This document shows positions 1 through 10,361 of a stretch of DNA of 64,000 bases, one piece after another. Source of the DNA: Prototheca cutis (Eukaryota > Chlorophyta > Trebouxiophyceae > Chlorellales > Chlorellaceae); NCBI GenBank assembly GCA_002897115.2, contig BCIH01000001.1, positions 611,010 to 675,009 of the forward strand, read 5' to 3'. Below the pieces are notes generated by a model. That model was given only the letters and a program-made list of their open reading frames with translations. It was not told the origin of the DNA and did no database searches. Made by a program: the position numbers and the translations under genes. Within the stretch, counting starts at the first letter, position 1. Every line of letters starts with the position of its first letter.

Positions 1-36
<36 letters not shown>
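1..36. repeat. (AC)18 dinucleotide tract
   Basis: Uninterrupted AC repeat at the window edge. With the following run of 12 C (58-69) it lies in the intron before the first visible exon of the CCCH gene; the acceptor CAG ends at 77. Confidence 0.97.
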
Positions 37-39
<3 letters not shown>

Positions 40-77
40 CCCCAAGCTCAAGTCAAACCCCCCCCCCCCGGCTGCAG

Positions 78-947
78 ACGGAAGTTTGCCGGACCTTTGC
101 CATGACTGGGCACTGCCCCTACGGCGCACGCTGTCGCTTCCTGCACGGCAGTGAGTACGTGGCGGTGCAGACAGCACGGACAGCGCTGCTCCAAGACGCC
201 CTGGGTGGCAGCCAGGACCCCGCACCGGTGCTGGCGATGCAACAGGCGGCCGTGCAGCAGGCGGCGGCACAGTCAGCAGCCCTGTCGCATTCGTCCCTGG
301 GCTGGCTTGGCGGCGGCGCCTACGAGCCTGAGCCGGTGACGGACGCGGCTGTTGCCTTGGCAAACCTACTCGCCACGCTGTCCTTCAGGAACAGCACAGC
401 GATACCGCCAGCGGCGGTGGCTGGCGCCAGCGCGTCCGTGGCATGGCCTTTTGGGCCGGGATTTAGCAGCGTCATGCCGACGGTTTCCCCCCCAGCGCAA
501 GGATTGGTGCCCGGTTTCCCGGTCCCTGCGCCTGAGTCGTCGCCCATGGTGCCCGGCCTGAGCAGCCTGTACTCCTCATCGCTGCCAGTGGAAAGCGTGG
601 CGCTGTCGGCTGCGAGTGACGCTGCCTCCACCAGTTCCTTGCTCTGGCCCGTGGTGTCGGGCGGCCTCGGCGACGGCGCGCTGTCCACGCCGCTGAGCCC
701 CGCCGCGGCGAGTCCGCTGGCCCGTGGGGCATCGGCTTTCTCGGCCCTGTTGACCCCGGACATGCGCCGGGTCTCGGCGCCCCCGCTGGCCGCCACCAGC
801 TTGACCCCGGGGCTGGTGCCGCTGTCGCCCAGCCTGGCGGGATCCATCATGAGCCCGATGCATGCCATGGCCCAGACACCGCTCCAGTCGCCGTTTGGAT
901 CGATGCCGGCGCCCCATGCTGCGTTTTCCCCGCCAACCTCACCCTGA
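78..947 (+). CDS. TIS11/tristetraprolin-type CCCH zinc-finger protein, 3' exon
   Basis: This is the last exon of a gene that begins outside the window. It opens after an acceptor ending at 77 and shows a perfect C-x8-C-x5-C-x3-H finger in its first 23 codons (Cys codons at 87, 114, 132; His at 144), with the TEVCRTF lead typical of TIS11/TTP fingers. That family binds AU-rich or other 3' UTR elements and controls mRNA decay. The remaining ~265 residues are Ser/Pro/Ala-rich and look disordered. A start at the internal Met codon 102 would break the finger, so the reading frame must come from upstream. Whether one or two fingers exist cannot be seen. The finger call is firm; the RNA-decay role is family knowledge. 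Confidence 0.8.
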   Translation, partial: TEVCRTFAMTGHCPYGARCRFLHGSEYVAVQTARTALLQDALGGSQDPAPVLAMQQAAVQQAAAQSAALSHSSLGWLGGGAYEPEPVTDAAVALANLLATLSFRNSTAIPPAAVAGASASVAWPFGPGFSSVMPTVSPPAQGLVPGFPVPAPESSPMVPGLSSLYSSSLPVESVALSAASDAASTSSLLWPVVSGGLGDGALSTPLSPAAASPLARGASAFSALLTPDMRRVSAPPLAATSLTPGLVPLSPSLAGSIMSPMHAMAQTPLQSPFGSMPAPHAAFSPPTSP

Positions 948-1111
948 GTGGAGGGGACAGCCTGATATCATCACGATGAGGTCCGTTGCCAGACATCCTC
1001 AGTCCGGGCCGCGCCCGTGCTGAAGGCATCGATCCAATCCTGAGAACAAGTGCAGGTGCACGTAGCCCTGTCCTGCCCTGCATTGTCAGGGCTAACTCAA
1101 CTCAATGGCAA

Positions 1112-1170
1112 CACCGCAGTCTGGATCCCTCAGACAGTGCAGAAGCACATCAGGGATCCAGACTGCGGTG
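1112..1170. repeat. 19-bp perfect inverted repeat, 21-nt loop
   Basis: The left arm 1112-1130 is the exact reverse complement of the right arm 1152-1170. Each arm contains GGATCC. Transcribed, it would form a stable hairpin about 165 bases after the CCCH stop codon. Confidence 0.95.
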
Positions 1171-2142
1171 CGGCAATCATTTACCTGCCCAAAATCTTCC
1201 TATTTTCCCTCATTTTTTCCTTCTTTCTTTGATGAGTGCACTTTGCGCTAAAATTCCCGTCCACATGGCGCCCCTATTTGCCTCGCTTTCCTTGCCCGGC
1301 TGCTCATTTCCTTGCAGCCGGGGCATGTGTGGATGTGGGGGCGGTGCCTGCAACCGGTCCCCCTGCAAACCCAACTCCCTCCCCTGGATCCGACTGGGAT
1401 GACTCCGTACGCATATGCTTTGAGGGCACGACAGCCGTCCTTGTCAGGCGCCGAGCACCTCTGAACCGCATCGCTGAACACTGATCTGGCGCGTTTCCGG
1501 AGAATACCTCCGCGGTCTTTCATTCCGTTCCCATCACGTGGTCTGCGCTCCTGCGGCTGTCAAGGGCATCATTCCTTGTCCACATTTTGCCCGGCATGTT
1601 CGCCATGGGGCATGTGCAATCATCTCTAGCTGTCCTCTATCACGGCCTCCCCTTCCCGATTGCTCATGTCACTGTCCAATCTCGTCTCGTGCTTTGGTGT
1701 GACGCACACCCTTCGCGCCACTCGCCCTTGCTGTGCCCACCGGGAACTGGGCCAAGTGCCGCCATTTGCCCGTTGAACCTCATCTTCCCTGCCATAACTG
1801 TTTGTCCCCGTACACCAACAGAAAAAAATTGCTGTCTGCTGCCTCGTCCTTGAACAACTTACACCAGGCACTGGTATTTCCATGAGTATGTATTTAGCTG
1901 TACAAACACAAGCGGATGAATGGATGGGTGAGGAATGTCCAGAGAGGTGGCAGGGGAAGGTGACAAGGAGCCCATTTTTTTTTGGCAGTTTGCACTCGAA
2001 ACCACGGGGTGGGCACCCTCACAATGAATTCAGGCCGCCAGGCCCTACTCACGATGCCCACCCGCTTGATCGACGGGGATTTCAGGGACCCAGTTCGCCC
2101 AGGGACTTGGCCCAGACCCCTACAGGAGCGCCCCACGGGCAA

Positions 2143-2177
2143 CCACGCGGTAGTTTAGGTGCAGAACTACCGCGTGG
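2143..2177. repeat. 13-bp perfect inverted repeat, 9-nt loop
   Basis: Arms 2143-2155 and 2165-2177 are exact reverse complements (CCACGCGGTAGTT type). No gene is recognised next to it. Confidence 0.93.
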
Positions 2178-3159
2178 GTCTTAGCCCGTCATGGGTCCGC
2201 GTGGTAGCACCACCTGAACATGGACAGCACTTTCGTGGTCCTGGAGAGTTGGCAGCCCCAGGTCTAGGTCCTGGGTGGCTCGCCCGCTCCCACGCGGCAA
2301 CTCCGCGCCAAGTCAGACCGGCCGAGCGTGCATCCACACGGAGCATGCAGTCATGCGGTGCGACAGTGGAGACCCAAACAAACGGTGGCCCGTGCATTGC
2401 CCACTGTGGACTTGATGCTGGCTTCCAGACTGAGCTGCCAACAAGCCATTGACTGCTTGTTACTTCCCTTGCCTTGACTGGGCACCATTTAACATGTACA
2501 TGCAGGCATGGTTGGGAGGCTGTCTTGTGGAATACACCCTCTGAAAGCGCTTGTTCAGGGGGTCCAGACTGGGACTGATCCAGGCTCCCGGGTTTCCGTT
2601 GAGCACCTCCGCCTGGTTCGCGGACAAAGGCCTTGCAGCGGCCTGCCGGGAAACCTAAGTAACTGCACATAAACAGCCCCAACCTGTGTAATACATTATA
2701 TAAGAAGGTCTATCCTATTTATTTCTGTAGTTAGCAAGCACTGTAAAAGCCTGTACGCGCCGTCTAGTGGGCGCAACCTCCGCAGGTGCGCCCTCGCGAA
2801 CTTCGAAGAGTGATTGCCCGCAAGTATGCCCCGTTATGATGGAGGGGTACTGTTCATGCACTGTTATCTGGATGTCCAATAAGCATTGTTGTGGTGCGGG
2901 ACAAAGGGGGTGATGCGGCACTGGAGGGGCGGAAGGGCTGAAACGGGAATTCATGTGCGAGGCTGCCGTCGCCACGAAATCACGGGTGCAAAATACGCCA
3001 AGACCCTTGGATCCCCGGCATGCCCATGCAACGCNACCCGAACGCCTTGCATGGCGCAGCTTTCCAAGCACCCATTGCGCGTCGTATCACATTGTTTTCA
3101 TGAAACGATAATTTTCCATCCGCTGGTTGAACCTCGAGCTTAGGCAAGAGTGGGCGACC

Positions 3160-3530
3160 ATGTCAGCGCCGGCGGTGCAGACGCTGTTCATCACGCTGAA
3201 GCGGGGCCTGGCTGGTGTGCGGCATCAGCATGTGCGGATAGTGGANTCTCTTGGCTTTAAGCACAGGCAGCAGACCATTGAGCGGAGGAACACTCCCCAG
3301 ATTCGGGGAGCGATCGCCAAGGTGAGCCCGGGACGTTTGGGCTGCCGCAGGGGGACGTGAGGGGAGGTGCCCTCTCTTCCTCGGCCCAGGAACCCCATCC
3401 TCTCCCACCCCTCCTCCCTTCCCAGATTCCACACCTGCTGACTCTGGAGACGGACCTGCAGCGGGCAGCTCGCTTGGCAGCAGAGGCGGCAGCCAAGCAG
3501 CCCAGGCCCCCAATCGTCGTGCGGCACTGA
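3160..3530 (+). CDS. MRPL30: Mitochondrial large-subunit ribosomal protein uL30m
   Basis: Two exons, 3160-3321 and 3426-3530, joined by a GT-AG intron in phase 0, give 88 residues. The chain reads like bacterial L30: LFITLKRGLAGV, then a LGFKHRQQTIERRNTP stretch ending in an IRGAIAKIPHLLTLE segment that spans the splice. Bacterial L30 is about 60 residues, so the extra ~25 residues form a short basic/Ala-rich C-terminal tail. Plastid ribosomes generally lack L30, so a mitochondrial location is inferred. The start ATG at 3160 is the first in frame. One N at 3245 leaves a single codon ambiguous. Confidence 0.85.
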
Positions 3531-3738
3531 GGCTGTGGCCCTCGCAGGAAAAATGCCCTGNCTGAATTCCTATCCCTTGTTTCTGCAGCAGTCTCGTGTA
3601 CATTCAAAGTTNGCTCGCGGGGAGCAGGAAGAGCATGGCAGTGGCCAGAGGTTGGGCACAGTATGGGGAGGAGCCCCGGAACAGGCCCAGGTCGACCGCC
3701 ATTCCGTTGCCGGGGGACAGTCACATGGAGGGCTGCCA

Positions 3739-4546
3739 TCACCGAATTTCACTGTACTGTGCAAGCTCTGCAATGATATGCTGGATGTCCAGGCTGGAAA
3801 ACCGAGACTCATCCTGCACATGAGGGTTTAGGTCCAGGCAAGGAACCTCAGCACGGGGGTTCCAGAGAAATGTGTGCAGCTTCCAGGCCAGATGGCACCA
3901 GCACGACCGGCCGGTGCAAATCACCTACAGGCATTTCCTGACATGCAGGGCATCAGTCAGGCACATGAACACACTCACATCCAGAGATGGGATGAGCCGG
4001 AACACCTCGTCTGGGGTCATCGGTTGCAGACTAATCATCAAACCGAGTTCCTGCTCAGTGAACTGCCGGTTGGCGAGGAGCCTGCAGTTTTTTATCGGGA
4101 GGGGGGGGGTATTGCACCATCCAGTGGATAACACCGTGCTCTGCTGTTCTGCGGCAGGCCAACGTCCAAGGGCCGCCGTCTGAGGCAGTGTGCATGCCCA
4201 GCGCGTTGTCTCGTAACCTCCCATGGGTACTCACTCTCGCATTTTCTGCAGGGCGTCCTTGTTCCTGCTGGTACAGAAGCGCTTGGCATATTCGAGGGAT
4301 TTTTCCAGCAAGGGATTGGGCTGGTAGTCTGGCTCTCTGGCCCGAGCAAACTCGAGGTAGCTCCCAAGCACGAGGTTCACCTCTGAGACGTTCAGCACCT
4401 TGGCATCCCGGAACACTGCAGGGGAATTTGGGTCAGCGCCTCCAAGGTTGTTAGCATGAGCCTTACTGCGCGCGGGGAAGCGAGGGCGAGCAGTGCACGC
4501 ATGCGAGAGGCTTGCCTGCATTCTCCTCTGCTCCGTCGCCCGACAT
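3739..4546 (-). CDS. RPB4: DNA-directed RNA polymerase II subunit RPB4
   Basis: Four exons on the minus strand (4546-4516, 4415-4235, 4081-3979, 3813-3739) encode 129 residues. RPB4 pairs with RPB7 to form the stalk of RNA polymerase II. The family pattern is clear: VLNVSEVNLVL near residue 20, LLEKSLEYAKRF, then the HRDC-like C-terminal segment with LTEQEL-like, PMTPDEVFRLIPSL and SLDIQHIIAEL. Length matches plant RPB4 (~135-140). The first intron uses a GC donor (AATGCAG/GCAAGC) and all phases match. The gene is divergent from the AP endonuclease gene. A paralogue such as Pol III C17/RPC9 is less likely because the N- and C-terminal blocks fit RPB4. Confidence 0.88.
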
Positions 4547-4987
4547 ACTGGGCACGTCCCCACGCCTCCAGGCCCTTGCCGAGTAAAGCAAATTGCTCAA
4601 GCAAAGGACAATGATGTCAGTCTGCCTGGCATTGTGTGCATTGGCGCAAGAGAGCGCATGGAGATCCAATTTTTGCCGGGCGGGGTCTGCAATTTGCATT
4701 TCGGATGGCACATTCAGCACGATCCCCTGACGGTGGGAGGCGATCCAACGCGCGCCGATCAGGGACGCTTTGCGTTGCCATGCAACGCATTGGATTTTGG
4801 TGTATTGCGGGTTGTGCAGGGGTATGCTTGGAACGCGGTGGAGACCGTTCGCAGCTCTGGCCGCAAGGACGCTTAGCATTCAGCCCCACCCCCTGATCAT
4901 GTGAGGAACTGCCTGTGCATCGGGACGCGCATGCAGCGATGTGGATGCGCCATCACACTCAATTCCGTCCATGTGAATTTCTTTCAG

Positions 4988-7052
4988 GGCTCCTCGCCGG
5001 GCAACCAAGACGAAAGCCAGGGAACCAGTGNCTGAGCAGGAAGCGGCGGCTCAGCAGCCAGAGGCCGTCGCCGGCAGCTCTCCAGAGGCGGCACCCGCCA
5101 AGGCCAAGAAGCCACGCAAGGCGCGAGAGCCCAGTCCGCCTCCAGGACCCTTTTACGACANCTCCATGCGTGCCCCAAAGCTCCAAGCCTCGGAGCCTTC
5201 CACCACCATTCTCTGTTGGAACGTGGCTGGACTCCGCGGCTTGCTGAAGAAGGCAAGGGATGTCTTGTTACGGGNTCTGCAGTTTGATGCAATACGATGA
5301 TGGGGGTGTTTGTTGCTGCCAGCAGTCGNCCACCCACATCCATCAAGCCTTGTCCCCCTCGTTGGACCCTGGAGCAGAGCCCCACTGCCATCTCGGACCT
5401 CATTGCACGGGAGCAGCCAGACGTGCTGTGCCTGCAGGAAATCAAGCTGCAGGCCTCACACTGTGACGAGGAGCTGCATGAGCTGCTTGGTCTAGGCCCA
5501 GACTGGACGTATGCCTGGAACTGCAGCAGCGAGAAAAAGGGCTACTCGGGCACCGCCATCCTGTCAAGGTCTGTGATTTTGTGGGACTAAATTTCCCGTG
5601 CTTTGTTTCCTTTTTTTGGTAGGGGTCAGGGAGGATTTTGTGTGTCCGGTGCCGTNGTCGGTGCAGGCACCCCATCAGCTGGACTCACGTCATAACCCAA
5701 CNGCATAGCAGGATCAAGCCCGAGACCACCACTCACGGCATTGATCGGATGGAGCACGACGGGGAGGGCCGTGTCGTGTGCGCTGAGTTTCCCACCTTCT
5801 ACCTCGTCACGGTCTACGTTCCAAACAGGTGCGTTGGGCCGAAAGGGTGGGATGGTGGGGGGGGAATTCGCATGCCGTGCTGCATGCCCCGCCTTGGGTG
5901 TATATACGGAGCGCTCTTTGCGTGCACGCATCAGTCGGGCAACAATACCAGCAGCATCCATGTCTTGCCTGCCTGAGCTGCAGCGGTGAGGGATTGAAGC
6001 GACTGGAGTACCGCATCGGCGAATGGGACGAGGGTGAGCNGGCTGGTGGGGATGGAGAGTGAGAGTGGGTTTTTTCTCTTTCCCTCTGAGCGGCACAGGA
6101 GAGCNGNGTCCAATCTGCACCAACAATCNTAGTTGGAGCCACAGAGGAGTCGTCTGGCTCCATTTTCTTGCTTTCTCACAAGAAACGCTCATGACAAATG
6201 CNGACCAACCACTGTTGTGCGACTGGNGATTGACCCATGCAGCGTTCTCGGCGTACATCAAGAAGCTGGAGCAGACAAAGCCAGTCGTCGTCTGCGGCGA
6301 CCTCAACTGCGCGCGGCAGCCCATCGACATCCATGCGCCCAAGACGAACCTGCGCAGCGCCGGATTCACCCCGGTGCGTGCTTTCGTGTGTGCTTCTTTT
6401 TTTATTTCTATTGTTGTGTGTGTGTGTGGGGGGGGGGGGGGGGGCCGGAGCATGCTCCAGGGAACTGCACATCCTGAGTTGGGTGATCACACCACAGAGG
6501 ATGGCCCCGGGCTCGACGCCAGCCAGACCCCTCAAGGAGCAAACCCTCGCATCCCCAAACAGGAAGAGCGAGAGTCCTTCCAGGCACGGTACATGGACCA
6601 TGGCTTTGTAGACGCGTTTCGGGAGCGGTTCCCGGAGCATGTGGGGTACACGTACTGGAGCTACCGCTTCAACCTCAGGGCACGAAACAAGGGCTGGAGG
6701 CTCGACTACTTCCTGGTAAGCGCTAGAGCACCGGTAGTGTTGGTGGGAGGGATAGAGCAAGGGATGCATGGCGTTATTCGCCGACTCTGGAAGCCAAAGT
6801 GGAGTGGGTCCTGTCCCATTGTTGCTGTGGATCTGGTGGGATGGCTGCTGGGAGCGGACAGCTGTACGGCCCCCATAACCAGTCGCAAACCAGCTGGGGA
6901 ATCGGCATTGTCACGACCAANCCTCTTTCGAACCGCCATGTGAGCAGGTCTCTCGTGATCTCTGGTCGACTGTTTACGATGTTTTCCATTTGCAAGACGT
7001 CATGGGATCGGATCATTGTCCGATCGGCCTNACCCTACGCCTGCAAGCATAG
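4988..7052 (+). CDS. ARP: ARP-type apurinic/apyrimidinic endonuclease (exonuclease III family)
   Basis: Seven exons (4988-5252, 5378-5568, 5712-5828, 5984-6033, 6243-6373, 6563-6715, 6948-7052) join in phase to give 336 residues; the true first exon lies upstream and was not resolved. The chain follows plant ARP block by block: metal/active-site Asn in CWNVAGLRG, Glu in LCLQEIKLQ, GYSGTAILSRIKP, TVYVPNSGEGLKRL, the Asp/Asn pair in VVCGDLNCA, GWRLDYF, and the catalytic His in MGSDHCPIGL. The enzyme cuts the backbone 5' of abasic sites in base-excision repair, in nucleus or plastid. The N-terminal ~70 residues are Ala/Pro/Lys-rich; no SAP domain is seen in the visible part. The intron after LLKK uses a GC donor (AAG/GCAAGG). 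Confidence 0.9.
6431..6443. repeat. Poly-G run in an intron of the AP endonuclease gene
   Basis: A GT-rich patch leads into a run of G around 6427-6444, inside the intron between exons 5 and 6. Confidence 0.8.
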
Positions 7053-7336
7053 CGAGCGAGAAAATGCGAGGGATATGCCGAGCTTTCAGGTTTCCAAACT
7101 ACGCCAAAATGTACATCGTTATACGTTATATTTGAATTACTAAATGCACGTGCGCAAGTCGAGCAGGCGCTTCGGGGGTGCCAGGCAGCTTCTCATCAGG
7201 GTTCGTTCGAGGGCCGCGCTTAACCTCCCACGCCCTTTTTTCCACACCTAAACTTTGTGCTGACGGGGAAGGCATCTCGCACCACGCATTGCTTCAGAGA
7301 ATCTGCCTTGTGGCAAATCGTCGGGTTTCCAGTAAA

Positions 7337-10055
7337 ATGGTNACGACAAGGTCCNGCAGCAAGCGGCACCGGTCCCGCNNAGCGGGGCAGGAGCGCGAGG
7401 AACCAGAGGCCGGTAGGTGGCATGAAGATGGGGTGCTGGCCTCGCCCTGCGTCACTACAGCCAAATACCTTCGGAGCATTGGACCCCATCATTTTGATTG
7501 CAGTGAAAGACCAAGAATCAAGTCAGGAGGAAAGTGAACAAGGCAGTGGTACGTTTGACAATGTTGGGGTGATGGAGCTTGCCTGCACCTTGTGCGTGAC
7601 GTGGTGTAGCACGAGGATGTGAGCCTGTCAGGAACTCAATTGCGTGTGCTTGACACCTGAGCGTTCAGATTCTGAGAAACCGGAGGAGGAGCCTGAGCCC
7701 AAGCACTCCAAGGCCGAGCCGAAGGACAACGGGAAGGAAACAGGGGACAGGGTGCCAGAGGAAGAAGCAGAGAAGAAAAAAGAGCCGTCCCCGCGGGAGG
7801 GAGCCTCGGAGTCAGANGAAGTGCCCCCTGAAGAAGGTACAGGCAAGAAAGAGGAGCACAAGGGTGCTGCCAAGCAGAAGACCAAGGGCTCAAAGGACAA
7901 GGATGCCTCCGAACCGGGTGGCGTGATTGAGTCTGGCNAGGCCTTCTTCTTCTACCGTCCAAGGGTGAGNCACGCAAGGGGTTGGTCCACGCGACGCAGT
8001 GTTCTCCGTTTACGCTTTTGGGCGCAGGGCAACGTACTTTTGCTGGCCGGGTTGCATGGATGTTCTCTCCTCGCCACATGCCAAGACCGTATTTTCGATC
8101 TCCACCATGAAAAAACGCTCATCCACAGGTGGGNGTGGAGCACGTGCGGTCGTTGGATGACATCCAACGGTTTTACATCCTGTTGGAACCAAGGCGGCCC
8201 GGCGCCAAGGCCCGTCTGCTCATCATAAGCAAGAAGCGGATGCCGGATGTGAAGAAGCACGAGGTAGGTCGATGGGAAGCAGACGGATGGGGCGGGTGGT
8301 GGGGCAAGCATGTTCATCGACAANGTGTGGCGGGGTTCAAATTCCAGCCATAATGTGGCACGACGTAAGAAAGCCAGGAGTNCATTCNTTCATTCGCGGT
8401 CATACGCTTCCCCTCCCATCATCATGCAGCGTTATTTCGCCTTTGTGGANGCNNTCGCCGACGACAAAGGCCCACTGCTGGAGGTGGGTACACTTTGTGC
8501 GGGGTCTTACGCCATGTCCCGAGCGCCCTTGGGTCTGGTATATCGTCTATGCACTGCACCTCGGCATTGGCTGTGGCAACGCCCACAGGCCCGGCTCCTG
8601 GGTTCCCTGGTTGTCGATGGACAATGCTGGGCTGAACAAGGCTACCTCCATGCACATGGCAGGGCCTGGGACCCAAGGACTATGAGACCAAGACTCAGGG
8701 GGAGCGGCATCAGGACGCCGCTCGCAGTGTCGGCGAGGCTGCCTACTCCATTCTCCCTCATGGCACCGGCACAAATTTTGCATACAAGTAGGAACATGCG
8801 AGGCGGAAGTGGGAACACTGTCTGTGGGAGCGACGCACATGGCTGCTATTGGGCACGACTTGCACGAGCCGTCACGAAGACCAACATCAATCACAGCTCA
8901 CTAAAACAAGGCATCCAAATTCTTGCCTAGGCTGGAGATGCCAGTCGAGCCAGGAGAGGCACAGCGCATGTGCCACATTCAGAAGGAGGGCTCGTTCGTT
9001 CTCAGTGTCAAGGTGCGTGTGTCTCCTGGGTTTAGGGCCTGTGTGGATGATGCCACAGGGATGGAATGCTGAGAGGCCCCCAATCCCCCAGAGTGGCAAC
9101 AGCAGCCCAACCCTAGGACCCGCTGTATTCAACCTCGTGTTCCTGTCAACGGGCCCATTTCCTGACGGCATTGCTTTGGGCCCCCTACATGATGCAGAAT
9201 CCCGCCCACAAGGCGCCCATTGGCCTGAAAAACCCCGCGGATCTTCCGGAGTCAAAAATGGAGGAATTCGAGGATTATGCGTGGATTGCGGTCAAGGACC
9301 CCAGCGTGAGTATGATGTTGTCATGGTGGTGTTCACATTGAGTGGGCGNGGGTGGCCTTGCCTGAATGNNTGTGCGTGCATGTGCGGAGCTCGGGCCAGT
9401 TTGGGCTTGTGGGCATGCAACCTGGGCTTTGCTGTGCCATTCAACACNCNGCNGATCCCCCCCCCCCCCCNCNCACACACACACTCACTCCTGCGATGAT
9501 GCACAGCTGCTAGATTTTGAGAGAGTGGAACTGCTGTTTGTCGGTGCAGCGGAGGATATCGCAGNCGAACTTGGCAAGTGCAGGGGATGACAAATGAATT
9601 CGTTTTCTTNAAAANGCAGGGTAGTGGTGGTGTGGGTGTTGACTGAGTGGCATCTGTGACCCTATAGACCTTGTACCCAGAGCATGTGTCTCCTTTCCAT
9701 AACCGGCTGCAGGCGAACGTGGAGTCGCGGCGGGTGAGGGGGTCGAGAAGGTATCTGAAGCAGAGCTCAAGNAGGATTTGGACATAAAGGTGAGACTTCN
9801 TTTTTCTGGTGTGGTGGCATTCTGTTGAGAGCTGTGTGTCTGGCGCCATCNTGTGATTGGCATGCACGGCGGATGGCGGCGGGTCATGCAACCACTGGCC
9901 GGGTNNNGGNNAGNAGACATCTCGCGATGCTACCAGGGTNTTTCACACCCNTCTTCTGTGACGGACCGACCGACTCAGTCCTGCCCATGTGCATGCTGCT
10001 GCTGCAGACCTCCCAGGTCAATGTTGTGCCGGCGGTGGAGGGCAAGACTGTGTAA
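7337..10055 (+). CDS. Conserved uncharacterised protein (FFFYRP family), 370 aa
   Basis: Eleven exons join in phase: 7337-7412, 7504-7548, 7669-7964, 8129-8263, 8430-8483, 8663-8787, 8931-9012, 9198-9305, 9507-9573, 9713-9789, 10008-10055. Residues 1-120 are highly charged (Glu/Lys/Pro) and probably disordered. From about residue 130 a compact domain begins: AFFFYRPRVGVEHVRSLDDI, RLLIISKKRMPD, YFAFVEA, a GERHQDAARSVGEAAYSIL block, NFAYKLEMP, FVLSVKNP and RVELLFVGAAEDI. I recall bacterial proteins of unknown function with this pattern (FYRP, R-GERH, HTHLAY-like, VKNP), but cannot name the family, and no catalytic motif is evident. Intron 9 uses a GC donor (CTTG/GCAAGT). The stop codon lies within TGTAA. 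Confidence 0.75.
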
Positions 10056-10361
10056 TCCAGAGTGCCATGGCGACATTGTCATGCATCAAACATGTGAGAT
10101 AGCTCAAGAATCAACCTGTAATCTTCTGTGAGATGTCAAGACCTCAACGTCCACGGACGTCCCTGGAGCAGCGTTTCTGATGTTCCACAATGACGGGCAC
10201 TGTTGGGTTTTGGAGGGGGGGCATCTTCCACCCTCGAACTTTTTCTGTTCCGACACCAAGCACGCGCCACGGCAAGGCACATCAAGAGCCCTAGGGCAAG
10301 CTTGGCATGCCGCGTAGTACAGAGTTTCCACATTTCACTGAGAATCCTAGATCATCGCGGG
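10056..10361. promoter_or_regulatory. Spacer between two same-strand genes
   Basis: About 300 bases with no ORF of note. A second TGTAA occurs near 10112. The stretch should contain the end of one transcript and the promoter of the peptidase gene; no specific motif stands out. Confidence 0.4.

Larger units (their letters stand above)
948..3159. other. Long spacer with two hairpin-forming inverted repeats
   Basis: No ORF here carries a recognisable domain. The stretch is less GC-biased than the genes and contains two perfect inverted repeats, listed separately, plus T-rich patches. It must hold the 3' UTR of the CCCH gene and the promoter of the uL30 gene. A minus-strand ORF at 2167-2682 has no recognisable features. 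Confidence 0.6.

Noticed and set aside
320..868. Minus-strand ORF of 182 codons
   Set aside because: Antisense to the Ser/Pro-rich CCCH exon with no recognisable feature.
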